A stretch of DNA of 64,000 bases from Streptomyces nigra (GCF_003074055.1 NZ_CP029043.1:5448501-5512500), one strand, 5' to 3'. Counted from the first letter of the stretch, positions 8,670 through 17,944 are shown. The notes: generated from the sequence alone by a model not told the origin. Numbers and translations are program-made.

Positions 8670-8715
8670 GAGTTGATGGGGGATGGCCCCTACGGGCCCC
8701 CGCGCCGGCCAGGTG

Positions 8716-9411
8716 TCAGGACCGGTTGCTCCGGTCCCGGACGGCCAGCAGGACGTCGACGCGGTTCGTGGTGATCGAGTCCACGCCGGCGTCCAGCAGA
8801 CGGCGCATGGAGCGCCCGGTGTCCGGGGTCCAGGCCGACAGCAGCAGCCCGTCCCGGTGGACGCGCTCGGCGAGAGCGCGATCCACCAGGGTGAAGCGGC
8901 AGTTGAGCCAGCGCGGCCGGACCGCCGCCAGCAGACCGGGGCGCGGCGGCGCCTTCGTCGTCCACGTCAGCGCGATCTCGGCGGCCGGGTCGGCGGCCCG
9001 CACCGCGAGCATGGCGGGGGCGCCCGCGCAGTAGTACACCCGCTCCCCGGCGCCGCACGCCCGCACCACGTCCACGATCCGCCGCGCCGTCCGGACATCG
9101 GGGGTGCCGGGCAGATCGAGCATCATCCGGCTCCCCTCGCAGACCGCCAGCGCCTCCTCCAGGGTCGGCACCCCGCCCGCCGTCAGTCCCCGTACCTCGG
9201 CCGCCGACAGCGAGAGCAGCGGCCGGTCCAGCTCCCACAGCCGGCGCAGCGTCGCGTCGTGCAGCAGCACCGGCACACCGTCCCGGGTGAGCCGTACGTC
9301 GATCTCCACCGCGTCCGCGCCCAGGACGAGCGCGGAGCGCAGCGAGTCCAGTGTGTTCTCGCGGACGCGGTAGGGGTCGCCGCGGTGCGCGACGGCGGTC
9401 ACATGGTGCAT
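8716..9411 (-). CDS. Glycerophosphodiester phosphodiesterase
   Basis: A 231-residue GDPD-fold protein. The family signature is complete: HRG at residues 9-11, ENTLDSLRSALVLGADAVEIDVRLTRDGVPVLLHD (the E and D of EIDV and the H of LLHD are metal or catalytic residues), and the closing AWTPDT...GVDSITTNRVD. It hydrolyses glycerophosphodiesters to glycerol 3-phosphate and an alcohol. No signal peptide is seen, so it is probably cytoplasmic. The ATG at 9411 lies 17 bp after the adenosine deaminase stop, with no clear ribosome-binding site, which suggests co-transcription and re-initiation. Confidence 0.9.
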   Translation of the reverse strand: MHHVTAVAHRGDPYRVRENTLDSLRSALVLGADAVEIDVRLTRDGVPVLLHDATLRRLWELDRPLLSLSAAEVRGLTAGGVPTLEEALAVCEGSRMMLDLPGTPDVRTARRIVDVVRACGAGERVYYCAGAPAMLAVRAADPAAEIALTWTTKAPPRPGLLAAVRPRWLNCRFTLVDRALAERVHRDGLLLSAWTPDTGRSMRRLLDAGVDSITTNRVDVLLAVRDRSNRS

Positions 9412-9428
9412 GGGGTCATTGTGGCCGC

Positions 9429-10490
9429 TCAGGGCGCGAGCCACCCCGCCGTGTACGTGTCGATCTCGGCGGCGATCCGGGCCTTGCCGGGCTCGTCCAG
9501 GAAGGACGCGGTCACGGCGTTCTTCGCCAGCTCCGCCAGGCCCCGCTCGTCGAGGCCGAGGAGCCGGGTGGCGACGGCGTACTCGTTGTCGAGGTCGGTG
9601 CCGAACATCGGCGGGTCGTCGGAGTTGATCGTGACGAGGACCCCGGCCTCCACGAACCGCGCCAGCGGGTGCTCCTCGATCGTGCGCACCGCGCGCGTGG
9701 CGATGTTGGACGTCGGGCACACCTCCAGCGGAATCCGGTGCTCGGCGAGGTGGGCGAGCAGCTTCGGGTCCTGTGCGGCACTGGTGCCGTGCCCGATGCG
9801 CTCGGCGCGCAGCTCGGTGAGCGCGTCCCAGACGGTCTGCGGGCCGGTCGTCTCCCCGGCGTGCGGCACCGAGTGCAGCCCGGCCGCGATCGCCCGGTCG
9901 AAGTACGGCTTGAACTGCGGCCTGGGCACACCGATCTCCGGCCCGCCGAGCCCGAAGGAGACCAGGCCCTCCGGGCGCAGCCGGTCGTCGGTGGCGAGCC
10001 GCGCGGTCTCCTCGGCGGACTCGAGCCCGGCCTCGCCGGGGATGTCGAAGCACCAGCGCAGCACGGTCCCGAACTCGGCCTCGGCCGCCTTGCGCGCGTC
10101 CTCGATCGCCTCCATGAAGGCCCGCTCGTCGATACCGCGGCGGGTGGAGGAGAAGGGGGTGATCGTCAGCTCGGCGTAGCGCACCTGCTGGCGGGCCAGG
10201 TCGCGGGCCACCTCGTAGGTCAGCAGCCGCACGTCCTCGGGGGTGCGGATGAGGTCCACGACGGACAGGTACACGTCGATGAAGTGCGCGAAGTCGGTGA
10301 ACGTGAAGTAGTCGGCCAGCGCCTCGGGGTCGGTGGGGACCTTGGAGTCGGGGTGCCGGGCGGCGAGTTCCGCGACGATGCGGGGGGAGGCGGAGCCGAC
10401 GTGGTGGACGTGCAGTTCGGCCTTCGGCAGCCCGGCGATGAACGCGTGCAGGTCGCGCGGAGCGTCGGCGTCGACGAGATGGTCGGTCAA
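9429..10490 (-). CDS. Adenosine deaminase family protein
   Basis: A 353-residue TIM-barrel deaminase. Zinc and catalytic motifs are visible: ELHVHH (His27, His29), HAGET, ERIGHGTS and INSDDPPMF. It converts adenosine (possibly other aminopurines) to inosine. The variant HVHHVGSASP differs from the usual HVHLEG of classical enzymes and marks a distinct subgroup, so the substrate may differ. The start is a TTG at 10490, preceded at four bases by GGGAGG; no ATG or GTG lies nearby in frame. The glycerophosphodiesterase gene follows at 17 bp, so the two form an operon. Confidence 0.87.
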   Translation of the reverse strand: MTDHLVDADAPRDLHAFIAGLPKAELHVHHVGSASPRIVAELAARHPDSKVPTDPEALADYFTFTDFAHFIDVYLSVVDLIRTPEDVRLLTYEVARDLARQQVRYAELTITPFSSTRRGIDERAFMEAIEDARKAAEAEFGTVLRWCFDIPGEAGLESAEETARLATDDRLRPEGLVSFGLGGPEIGVPRPQFKPYFDRAIAAGLHSVPHAGETTGPQTVWDALTELRAERIGHGTSAAQDPKLLAHLAEHRIPLEVCPTSNIATRAVRTIEEHPLARFVEAGVLVTINSDDPPMFGTDLDNEYAVATRLLGLDERGLAELAKNAVTASFLDEPGKARIAAEIDTYTAGWLAP

Positions 10491-10646
10491 GGTTCCTCCC
10501 CGGAACGGCGTCCGCGCGGCCGGGGTGCCGGCGGCGGGGCGCGGGTGATCGGCTGATCGGTGACTCGGGATCATCGTAGGCCGGGACCGCGACCGGCCGG
10601 CCGGGGCCTTAGCATGACGGAACGTACGACTGAGGGGGGTCCGCGC

Positions 10647-11405
10647 ATGTCCGACGACACGCAGGCGCCGGAGGTGCCGGAAGGCCCCGGGGCGCCCGAG
10701 GACGGGGCCGCGGCCCCGAAGACCTCGCTGGAGAAGACCGGGCGCCCGCCCGTGCCCGCCGCCGAGGAGCGCGACCCCTGGGCGCCGCCCGCGCCGGGCG
10801 GCCCCGGACACACCGTCGCCGCGAACGAGCCGTCGGCCTGGGCCGGCCCGACCGTGCACGACCAGCGGACGATGGCCGCGCTGCCCACCCCGGGCCCCGG
10901 ACAGCCGGGCCCGTCGCCCTGGGCGCACCCCGCGGCGCCCGGCCAGGCGGTCCCGCCGTCCGACCCCTTCGCACCGCCGGCGTACCCCGGCCCCTACGGC
11001 CCGGCCGCCTCGTACGGCGAGCCCGTCCCGCCGCCGCCGATCGGCCCCGAGGGACCGGGCCAGGTGCCGTACGGCTATCCCGGCACCCCTGGTCACCCGG
11101 GCGCCCACGCGCCCGGCGCCGGACCGTCCTACGGCTGGCCCGGGATGCACCACCCCCTGCCCAGCAACGGCATGGGGACGGCCGGACTGGTGCTCGGCAT
11201 CATCTCCGCGGCGATCTTCTGCCTGTGGCCGATCGCCATCGTGCTCGGTGTGCTGGCGCTGATCTTCGGCGCGATCGGACGCGGCAAGGCGCGGCGCGGC
11301 GAGGCCACGAACCCCGGTCAGGCGCTCGCCGGGATCATCTGCGGGATCACCGGCATCGTCCTCGGTGTGGGCCTGCTGGTGATCTCGGTCTTCGCGAGCC
11401 TGTAG
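10647..11405 (+). CDS. DUF4190 membrane protein with a long proline-rich N-terminus
   Basis: A 252-residue protein. Residues 1-165 are disordered and rich in Pro, Gly and Ala (repeated PYG, PGH and YGYPG). Residues 170-252 form the two-helix DUF4190 domain (GLVLGIISAAIFCLWPIAIVLG, then AGIICGITGIVLGVGLLVIS) with the typical GRGKARRGEATNPGQALAGI turn between the helices. The ATG at 10647 has GAGGGGGG upstream, and TAGCAT at 10610-10615 is a reasonable -10. The family has no established biochemical role. It is divergent from the deaminase gene. Confidence 0.85.
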   Translation: MSDDTQAPEVPEGPGAPEDGAAAPKTSLEKTGRPPVPAAEERDPWAPPAPGGPGHTVAANEPSAWAGPTVHDQRTMAALPTPGPGQPGPSPWAHPAAPGQAVPPSDPFAPPAYPGPYGPAASYGEPVPPPPIGPEGPGQVPYGYPGTPGHPGAHAPGAGPSYGWPGMHHPLPSNGMGTAGLVLGIISAAIFCLWPIAIVLGVLALIFGAIGRGKARRGEATNPGQALAGIICGITGIVLGVGLLVISVFASL

Positions 11406-11421
11406 GGGCCCGGCGGGTCTC

Positions 11422-11982
11422 CTACGGGGTGGCCCGCAGCCGCTCGCGCGCCTCCATCAGGGCGAACCCCAGCAGATTCGGGCCCTTCCAGCGCTCCGGG
11501 TCGGCGGCTCCCTGGTCGGTCGCCGCCAGTCCTATGCCCCACACCCGGTCCACCGGGCTGGCCTCCACCAGGACCCGGTCGCCGGTGCCGAGCAGGTAGC
11601 CGCGCAACTCGGGATGGGCGGCGAACTTGTGCACCGAGCCCTCCACGACGATCCGGAAGCGCTCCCGCGCCCACACCGCGTCGTCGAACCCGCGCACCAG
11701 CCGGCCCGCCTTCTTCGCCTCCGCCGGATGCTCCGCGGCCAGCGCCAGCCGCTCTGCCTCCGCATCCCGGAAGAGCCGTGCCTTCGCGGCCATCATCCAG
11801 TGCTCGGCCGTCGGGTAGCGCACGCCGTCCACCGTGAACGGCGACGGCCACCACTGGCTGAGACAGCTCGCGCCGACACGTCCGTCCGGTAGCGGCCGGT
11901 GTCCCCAGAAGTGGAGATACTTGACCCTCGCCCCCGTGCGGACCTCCTGTTTCAGGGCGTCCCAGGAATCGATCCTCACCAT
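11422..11982 (-). CDS. NADAR family protein (ADP-ribose / riboflavin-intermediate glycosidase fold)
   Basis: A 186-residue protein beginning MVRIDSWDALK. The NADAR/YbiA features are present: FWGHRP near residue 25, CLSQWWPSPFTVDGVRYPTAEHWMMAAKARLF (the conserved WPS, E and H-W residues) and the closing NLLGFALMEARERL. YbiA-type enzymes hydrolyse the N-glycosidic bond of reactive riboflavin intermediates, and other NADAR proteins remove ADP-ribose from guanine in toxin-antitoxin settings. No partner toxin gene is adjacent, so the housekeeping role is more likely. It converges on the DUF4190 gene with a 16-bp gap. Confidence 0.88.
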   Translation of the reverse strand: MVRIDSWDALKQEVRTGARVKYLHFWGHRPLPDGRVGASCLSQWWPSPFTVDGVRYPTAEHWMMAAKARLFRDAEAERLALAAEHPAEAKKAGRLVRGFDDAVWARERFRIVVEGSVHKFAAHPELRGYLLGTGDRVLVEASPVDRVWGIGLAATDQGAADPERWKGPNLLGFALMEARERLRATP

Positions 11983-12054
11983 GTGCCCGAGTCTGGCACG
12001 CACCACCGACAACCCGTCCTCGGTTTTCCGTGCCGACTCGACACCTGGTCGACA

Positions 12055-12098
12055 GATTCCGTCGCGTAACCAAATGGCAACAACGGAATCACTTGTTG
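12055..12098. promoter_or_regulatory. Overlapping inverted repeats upstream of the polyamine operon
   Basis: Two symmetrical elements share bases. GATTCCGT (12055-12062) pairs with ACGGAATC (12083-12090). CAACAA (12078-12083) pairs with TTGTTG (12093-12098) around 9 bases. They sit 80-125 bp before the aldehyde dehydrogenase start, where an operator for a polyamine-responsive regulator would be expected. The PucR-type regulator encoded at 26951 is one candidate binder; this link is an inference. Confidence 0.45.
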
Positions 12099-12180
12099 GA
12101 GTCCACCTGCTCTGTCAGGATCGGCACTCAAATCGAGCCTGAGCCACGCCGGCCCCACTCCGGGGCACGGAGGGAGCGAC

Positions 12181-13716
12181 ATGCACAACCCGGGCAACCC
12201 GACCCCGGAACGATTCCCGGCCCAGGACCGCTTCGCCGACGGCGCCCAGTTCATCGCGGGCCGGTTGACGAAGGGGACCTCGGGGCGCACCCACGCCGTG
12301 GTCGACCCCGCCACGGGCGAGGAGGTGTACACGTACGAGCTGGCCGGAACGGACGACGTGGACGCCGCCGTCGCCGCCGCGCGCGCCGCCTTCCCCGGCT
12401 GGTCCGGCGCCACCCCCGCCGAGCGGTCCGACGCCCTGCACCGCTTCGCCGCCGTGCTCGCGGAGCGCGCGGAGGACTTCGCCCGCGCGGAGTCCCTGCA
12501 GTGCGGCAAGCCGCTCAAGCTCACCCGTGAGTTCGACGTGCCGGGCACGATCGACAACACCGCGTTCTTCGCGGGCGCCGCCCGCCATCTCCAGGGCCAG
12601 TCGGCGGGGGAGTACTCCGGCGACCACACGTCGTACGTCCGGCGTGAGCCCATCGGGGTCGTCGGCTCGATCGCCCCCTGGAACTACCCGCTGCAGATGG
12701 CCGCCTGGAAGATCCTCCCGGCGATCGCCGCGGGCAACACGGTCGTGCTCAAGCCCGCCGAGCCGACCCCGCTCACCTCGCTGCTGTTCGCGCAGGCCGC
12801 CACCGACGCCGGCATCCCCGACGGTGTGATCAACATCGTCACCGGCACCGGCAAGGAGGCCGGCGAGCACCTCGTCGGCCACCCCGACGTGGCCATGACG
12901 TCGTTCACCGGCTCCACCGGCGTCGGCAGGCGCGTCGCCGAGATCGCCACCGCCACCGTCAAGCGGATCCATCTGGAACTCGGCGGCAAGGCCCCGTTCG
13001 TCGTCTTCGACGACGCCGACCTGGAGGCCGCCGCGCACGGCGCCGTCGCCGGCTCGCTCATCAACACCGGGCAGGACTGCACGGCCGCGACCCGCGCCTA
13101 TGTGCAGCGGCCGCTGTACGAGGCGTTCGTCGAGCGCACGGCCGCCCTGATGGAGAGCGTCCGCCTCGGCGACCCGTTCGCCCCCGGCACCGACCTCGGC
13201 CCGCTGATCTCCCACACCCAGCGCGACCGGGTGGCCGGGTTCGTCGACCGGGCGCGCGGCTACGCGCGCGTGGTGACCGGCGGCGAGGCCCCACGGGGAG
13301 ATCTCAGGAACGGCGCGTACTATCGCCCCACCCTGGTCGCCGACGCACCGCAGGACAGCGAGGTCGTGCAGTCCGAGATCTTCGGACCGGTGCTGGTCGT
13401 CCTCCCCTTCGACACGGACGACGAGGGCATCGCGCTGGCCAACGACACCCCGTACGGCCTCGCCGCCTCCGCCTGGAGCCGTGACGTCTACCGGGCCAAC
13501 CGCGCCACCCGCGAGATCAAGGCGGGCTGCGTGTGGGTGAACGACCACATCCCGATCATCAGCGAGATGCCGCACGGCGGCTACAAGGCGTCCGGCTTCG
13601 GCAAGGACATGTCCGTGTACTCCTTCGAGGAGTACACCCAGATCAAACACGTCATGTTCGACAACACCGCGGTCGCCGCGAAGGACTGGCACCGCACCGT
13701 ATTCGGGGACCGATAG
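12181..13716 (+). CDS. Gamma-aminobutyraldehyde dehydrogenase
   Basis: A 511-residue NAD-dependent aldehyde dehydrogenase. The folding and active-site features are in place: PWNYPLQMAAWKILPAIAAGNT, the general base Glu in LELGGKAP, and the catalytic Cys in GQDCTAATR. The C-terminal block KAGCVWVNDHIPIISEMPHGG is typical of PatD/aminobutyraldehyde and betaine aldehyde dehydrogenases. In this operon it would oxidise 4-aminobutanal or its gamma-glutamyl form from putrescine breakdown. The ATG at 12181 follows GGAGGGAGCGAC. It leads an operon with the transporter genes, the next start being 49 bp downstream. Confidence 0.87.
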   Translation: MHNPGNPTPERFPAQDRFADGAQFIAGRLTKGTSGRTHAVVDPATGEEVYTYELAGTDDVDAAVAAARAAFPGWSGATPAERSDALHRFAAVLAERAEDFARAESLQCGKPLKLTREFDVPGTIDNTAFFAGAARHLQGQSAGEYSGDHTSYVRREPIGVVGSIAPWNYPLQMAAWKILPAIAAGNTVVLKPAEPTPLTSLLFAQAATDAGIPDGVINIVTGTGKEAGEHLVGHPDVAMTSFTGSTGVGRRVAEIATATVKRIHLELGGKAPFVVFDDADLEAAAHGAVAGSLINTGQDCTAATRAYVQRPLYEAFVERTAALMESVRLGDPFAPGTDLGPLISHTQRDRVAGFVDRARGYARVVTGGEAPRGDLRNGAYYRPTLVADAPQDSEVVQSEIFGPVLVVLPFDTDDEGIALANDTPYGLAASAWSRDVYRANRATREIKAGCVWVNDHIPIISEMPHGGYKASGFGKDMSVYSFEEYTQIKHVMFDNTAVAAKDWHRTVFGDR

Positions 13717-13765
13717 CAGCCAGGCCGCCCGACCCGCGGCCGACTCCCGAAAGGGCACCACGCGC

Positions 13766-15013
13766 ATGGAGCAGTACGAGCCCGACCGCCTCTCCCCGCC
13801 CCAGGTGGCCGCCATGCGGCGCAGCCTGCGCAACGGCAGGGCCGCCATGACCCGCCGCAGCCTGCTGCGCGCCTCCGCGGGCGGCGCGCTCGCGGCCGGC
13901 GGTCTCGGGGCGCTGTCCGGCTGCGGCATCCCCGCGGCCGGCGACACCAAGGGCGGCGTCTCGGCGGAGGACCACTCGGCGAAGGAGAAGACCGTCAGCT
14001 TCTCCAACTGGACCGAGTACATGGACATCGACGACAGCGGGCGCAAGCACCCGACGCTGGAGGCGTTCACCAAACGCACCGGCATCAAGGTGAAGTACAC
14101 CGAGGACATCAACGACAACACCGAGTTCTTCGGCAAGATCAAGCCGCAGCTCGCCGCGGGCCAGGACACCGGCCGCGACATCATCGTCCTCACCGACTGG
14201 CTCGCCGCCCGTCTGATACGCCTCGGCTGGGTGCAGAAGCTCGACGCCTCCAACCTGCCGCACGCCTTCGCCAACGTGGCGTCGTCGTACCGGAGCCCCG
14301 ACTGGGACCCGGGCCGCGCCTACTCCTATCCCTGGCAGGGCATCGCGACCGTCATCGCCTACAACAAGAAGGCGCTCGACGGAGTCGAGGTGAAGAGCCT
14401 GTCCGACATGCTCGACAACCCCAAGCTCAAGGGCCGGGTCGGGCTGCTCACCGAGATGCGCGACACCATGGGCATGGCGCTGCTCGACATGGACAAGGAC
14501 CCGCGCGACTTCACCGCCGACGACTACGACGCGGCGCTCGCCCGGCTCCAGAAGTGCGTGGACAAGGGCCAGATCCGCCGCTTCACCGGCAACGACTACA
14601 CGTCGGACCTGACCAAGGGCGACCTCGCCGCCTGTGTCGCCTGGGCCGGTGACGTCGTCCAGCTGAAGGCAGACAACCCGGACATCGACTTCGTCATCCC
14701 GGACAGCGGCTACATGCTCTCCAGCGACAACATGCTGATCCCCAACAAGGCGCGGCACAAGACGAACGCCGAGCGGCTGATCGACTACTACTTCGAGCCG
14801 CAGCCGGCCGCCGAGCTCGCCGCCTACATCAACTTCGTCTGTCCCGTCGACGGGGTGAAGGACGAGCTCGCGAAGCTCGACGAGGACGCGGCGAACAACC
14901 CGCTGATCCTCCCCGACAAGGCCATGCAGGCCAAGTCCCGTGCCTTCCGCTCCCTGAGCAGCAAGGAAGACACGGATTTCGAAGCCAAGTTCGCGAAGCT
15001 CACTGGGGCGTGA
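13766..15013 (+). CDS. potD: Polyamine ABC transporter substrate-binding lipoprotein
   Basis: A 415-residue periplasmic-binding-type protein. The export signal is of Tat type (TRRSLLRASAGG) with a lipobox LSGC and the lipid-bearing Cys at residue 53. The long stretch before the signal suggests the ATG at 13847 may be the real start. The mature part matches PotD/PotF-type proteins: VSFSNWTEYMDID, TGIKVKYTEDINDNTEFF, YPWQGIATVIAYN and SGYMLSSDNMLIP. It would capture putrescine or spermidine outside the membrane and deliver it to the permeases encoded just downstream. Confidence 0.9.
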   Translation: MEQYEPDRLSPPQVAAMRRSLRNGRAAMTRRSLLRASAGGALAAGGLGALSGCGIPAAGDTKGGVSAEDHSAKEKTVSFSNWTEYMDIDDSGRKHPTLEAFTKRTGIKVKYTEDINDNTEFFGKIKPQLAAGQDTGRDIIVLTDWLAARLIRLGWVQKLDASNLPHAFANVASSYRSPDWDPGRAYSYPWQGIATVIAYNKKALDGVEVKSLSDMLDNPKLKGRVGLLTEMRDTMGMALLDMDKDPRDFTADDYDAALARLQKCVDKGQIRRFTGNDYTSDLTKGDLAACVAWAGDVVQLKADNPDIDFVIPDSGYMLSSDNMLIPNKARHKTNAERLIDYYFEPQPAAELAAYINFVCPVDGVKDELAKLDEDAANNPLILPDKAMQAKSRAFRSLSSKEDTDFEAKFAKLTGA

Positions 15014-15017
15014 CGAG

Positions 15018-16187
15018 ATGAAGACCACCAAAGAGACCACCACGTCCGCCGCCCACGGCGGCGACGTCCGCCTCACCGGCATCAGCAAGACCTACGGCTC
15101 CTTCACGGCCGTCCACCCGCTCGACCTGACCGTCCCCGAGGGCTCGTTCTTCGCCCTGCTCGGCGCGTCGGGCTGCGGCAAGACCACCACCCTGCGCATG
15201 ATCGCCGGCCTGGAGGAGCCCTCCGCGGGCACCGTCCACCTCGGCGACCAGGACGTCACCGCCCTCCCGCCGTACAAGCGGCCGGTGAACACGGTCTTCC
15301 AGTCGTACGCCCTCTTCCCGCACCTCGACATCTTCGAGAACGTCGCCTTCGGTCTGCGCCGGCGCGGCATCAAGAGCGTGAAGAAGCAGGTCGACGAGAT
15401 GCTGGAGCTCGTCCAGCTCGGCGAGCAGGCCCGCAAGAAGCCGCACCAGCTCTCCGGCGGCCAGCAGCAGCGCGTGGCCGTCGCCCGCGCCCTGATCAAC
15501 CACCCCAAGGTGCTCCTCCTCGACGAGCCCCTCGGCGCCCTCGACCTGAAGCTGCGCCGCCAGATGCAGCTGGAGCTCAAGCGCATCCAGACCGAGGTCG
15601 GCATCACCTTCGTGCACGTCACGCACGACCAGGAGGAGGCCATGACCATGGCCGACCAGGTCGCCGTGATGAACGCCGGACGCGTCGAGCAGCTGGGCTC
15701 CCCGGCCGACCTGTACGAGAACCCGCGCACCACGTTCGTCGCCAACTTCCTCGGCTCCTCCAACTTCATCGAGGCCGAGATCGACTCCCGCGGCGGCGAC
15801 GGCCTGGTCCTCAAGGCCGGCGGCGGCAAGCTGGTCCTCCCCGAGGCCCGCTGCTCCGCGCCGACGACGACCGGCGGCAAGGTGCTGGTGGGCGTGCGCC
15901 CCGAGAAGATCTCCGTCACCCACGCCGACGAGGCCGGCGAGATACCCGAGGGCCGCAATCGCATATCCGGCCGGATCGCGGACTCCTCGTTCATCGGTGT
16001 CTCCACCCAGTACGTCGTCGACAGCCCCGTCTGCCCCGAGTTCGAGGTCTACGCCCAGAACATCGACCGCGACCCGCGGCTGGTGCCCGGCGCGGAGGTC
16101 GTCCTGCACTGGAACCCCGCGCACACCTTCGGGCTCGACGCCACCCAGGACATCGACGCCGGCACCGAGGAAGAGGCGGCGGTCTGA
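15018..16187 (+). CDS. potA: Polyamine ABC transporter ATP-binding protein
   Basis: A 389-residue ABC ATPase of the MalK/PotA class. Walker A is LLGASGCGKTTT, the signature is LSGGQQQRVAVARAL, Walker B is VLLLDEPLGALD and the switch His lies in VTHDQEEAM. The C-terminal 130 residues form a TOBE-type regulatory domain (VLVGVRPEKISVT). It powers uptake by the two permeases. It starts 4 bp after the potD stop and shares one base with the next start (TGATG), indicating translational coupling. Confidence 0.95.
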   Translation: MKTTKETTTSAAHGGDVRLTGISKTYGSFTAVHPLDLTVPEGSFFALLGASGCGKTTTLRMIAGLEEPSAGTVHLGDQDVTALPPYKRPVNTVFQSYALFPHLDIFENVAFGLRRRGIKSVKKQVDEMLELVQLGEQARKKPHQLSGGQQQRVAVARALINHPKVLLLDEPLGALDLKLRRQMQLELKRIQTEVGITFVHVTHDQEEAMTMADQVAVMNAGRVEQLGSPADLYENPRTTFVANFLGSSNFIEAEIDSRGGDGLVLKAGGGKLVLPEARCSAPTTTGGKVLVGVRPEKISVTHADEAGEIPEGRNRISGRIADSSFIGVSTQYVVDSPVCPEFEVYAQNIDRDPRLVPGAEVVLHWNPAHTFGLDATQDIDAGTEEEAAV

Positions 16188-17122
16188 TGGCGACCCTCAC
16201 CGAGGCGCCCCCGCCTCTCACCCCCGCCGCCCCCGAGAAGAAGACGAAGCCGCCACGCCGGCGCGGCCGTCTCGTGCCGTACTGGCTGCTGCTGCCCGGC
16301 ATCCTGTGGCTGCTGGTCTTCTTCGCGCTGCCGATGGTCTACCAGGCCTCCACGTCCGTGCAGACGGGCTCCCTGGAGGAGGGCTACAAGGTCACCTGGC
16401 ACTTCGCGACGTACTGGGACGCCCTGTCCGAGTACTACCCGCAGTTCCTGCGCTCGGTGCTCTACGCCGGCTCCGCGACGATCCTGTGCCTGCTCCTCGG
16501 CTACCCGCTCGCCTACCTCATCGCCTTCCGCGCGGGCCGCTGGCGGAACCTGATCATGATCCTGGTGATCGCGCCGTTCTTCACCAGCTTCCTGATCCGC
16601 ACCCTCGCCTGGAAGACGATCCTCGCCGACGGCGGACCGGTCGTCGGTGCCCTGAACACCCTGCACGTCCTCGACGTCACGAGCTGGCTCGGCATGACCC
16701 AGGGCGACCGCGTGCTGGCCACCCCGCTCGCGGTGGTGTGCGGTCTGACGTACAACTTCCTGCCGTTCATGATCCTGCCGCTGTACACCTCGCTGGAGCG
16801 GATCGACCCGCGGCTGCACGAGGCGGCGAACGACCTGTACGCCCGGCCGGTCACCACCTTCCGCCGGGTCACCTTCCCGCTGTCGATGCCGGGCGTCGTC
16901 TCCGGCACCCTGCTGACCTTCATCCCGGCCACCGGCGACTACGTCAACGCCGACCTGCTCGGCTCCACGGACACCCGGATGGTCGGCAACGTCATCCAGT
17001 CGCAGTTCCTGCGCATCCTGGACTACCCGACGGCCGCGGCCCTCTCCTTCATCCTGATGGCCGCCATCCTCGTCATGGTCACCGTCTACATCCGCAGGTC
17101 CGGAACGGAGGATCTGGTCTGA
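16187..17122 (+). CDS. potB: Polyamine ABC transporter permease (first subunit)
   Basis: A 311-residue inner-membrane protein with six hydrophobic segments after a cytoplasmic proline-rich N-terminus (TPAAPEKKTKPPRRRGR). The EAA loop that contacts the ATPase is present (LHEAANDLYARPVTTFRRVTFPLSMPG). The segments ITLP-type and FIPATGDYVNADLLG are typical of PotB. Start and stop both overlap the neighbours by one base. Confidence 0.93.
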   Translation: MATLTEAPPPLTPAAPEKKTKPPRRRGRLVPYWLLLPGILWLLVFFALPMVYQASTSVQTGSLEEGYKVTWHFATYWDALSEYYPQFLRSVLYAGSATILCLLLGYPLAYLIAFRAGRWRNLIMILVIAPFFTSFLIRTLAWKTILADGGPVVGALNTLHVLDVTSWLGMTQGDRVLATPLAVVCGLTYNFLPFMILPLYTSLERIDPRLHEAANDLYARPVTTFRRVTFPLSMPGVVSGTLLTFIPATGDYVNADLLGSTDTRMVGNVIQSQFLRILDYPTAAALSFILMAAILVMVTVYIRRSGTEDLV

Positions 17123-17922
17123 TGGCCGTCGTCAACTGGCTCAAGCGGCACTTCGTCGTCATCGCGGGACTGGTCACGCTCGCCTATCTCCTGCTGCCGA
17201 ACGTCGTCGTGACGGTGTTCTCCTTCAACCGCCCCAAGGGCCGCTTCAACTACGAGTGGCAGGAGTTCTCCACGGACGCCTGGCGGGACCCGTGCGGGGT
17301 CTCCGGACTGTGCGGCTCGCTGTCCGTCAGCCTCCAGATAGCCTTCTGGGCGACCCTCGGCGCCACCCTCCTCGGCACGCTGATCGCCTTCGCGCTGGTC
17401 CGCTACCGGTTCCGGGCGCGCGGCGCGATCAACTCGCTGATCTTCCTGCCGATGGCGATGCCCGAGGTCGTCATGGCGGCCTCGCTGCTCACGCTGTTCC
17501 TCAACATGGGCGCGCAGCTGGGCTTCTGGACGATCCTCATCGCCCACATCATGTTCTGCCTCAGCTTCGTCGTGACGGCGGTCAAGGCGCGTGTGATGTC
17601 GATGGACCCGCGCCTGGAGCAGGCCGCGCAGGACCTCTACGCCGGACCGGTGCAGACGTTCCTGCGGGTGACGCTGCCGATCGCGGCGCCGGGCATCGCG
17701 GCCGGCGCGCTGCTCGCCTTCGCGCTGTCGTTCGACGACTTCATCATCACCAACTTCAACGCCGGCTCCACCGTCACCTTCCCGATGTTCGTCTGGGGCT
17801 CGGCACAGCGCGGAACGCCCGTTCAGATCAACGTCATTGGCACGGCCATGTTCGTCGTCGCCGTACTGTTCGTCCTGGCCTCCATGGCGGTCGGGAACCG
17901 CCGCAAGAAGCAGAAGGCATAG
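17122..17922 (+). CDS. potC: Polyamine ABC transporter permease (second subunit)
   Basis: A 266-residue inner-membrane protein with six predicted membrane segments. The EAA loop reads LEQAAQDLYAGPVQTFLRVTLPIAAPG and is followed by LSFDDFIITNFNAG, a PotC hallmark. It pairs with PotB to form the channel. Its ATG overlaps the potB stop (TGATG), and the oxidase gene follows after 22 bp. Confidence 0.93.
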   Translation: MAVVNWLKRHFVVIAGLVTLAYLLLPNVVVTVFSFNRPKGRFNYEWQEFSTDAWRDPCGVSGLCGSLSVSLQIAFWATLGATLLGTLIAFALVRYRFRARGAINSLIFLPMAMPEVVMAASLLTLFLNMGAQLGFWTILIAHIMFCLSFVVTAVKARVMSMDPRLEQAAQDLYAGPVQTFLRVTLPIAAPGIAAGALLAFALSFDDFIITNFNAGSTVTFPMFVWGSAQRGTPVQINVIGTAMFVVAVLFVLASMAVGNRRKKQKA

Positions 17923-17944
17923 ACCCCTGTAGGGAGTTGACATC

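Noticed and set aside
11422..11982. NADAR protein as part of a toxin-antitoxin pair
   Set aside because: No DarT-like ADP-ribosyltransferase or other small partner gene is adjacent.
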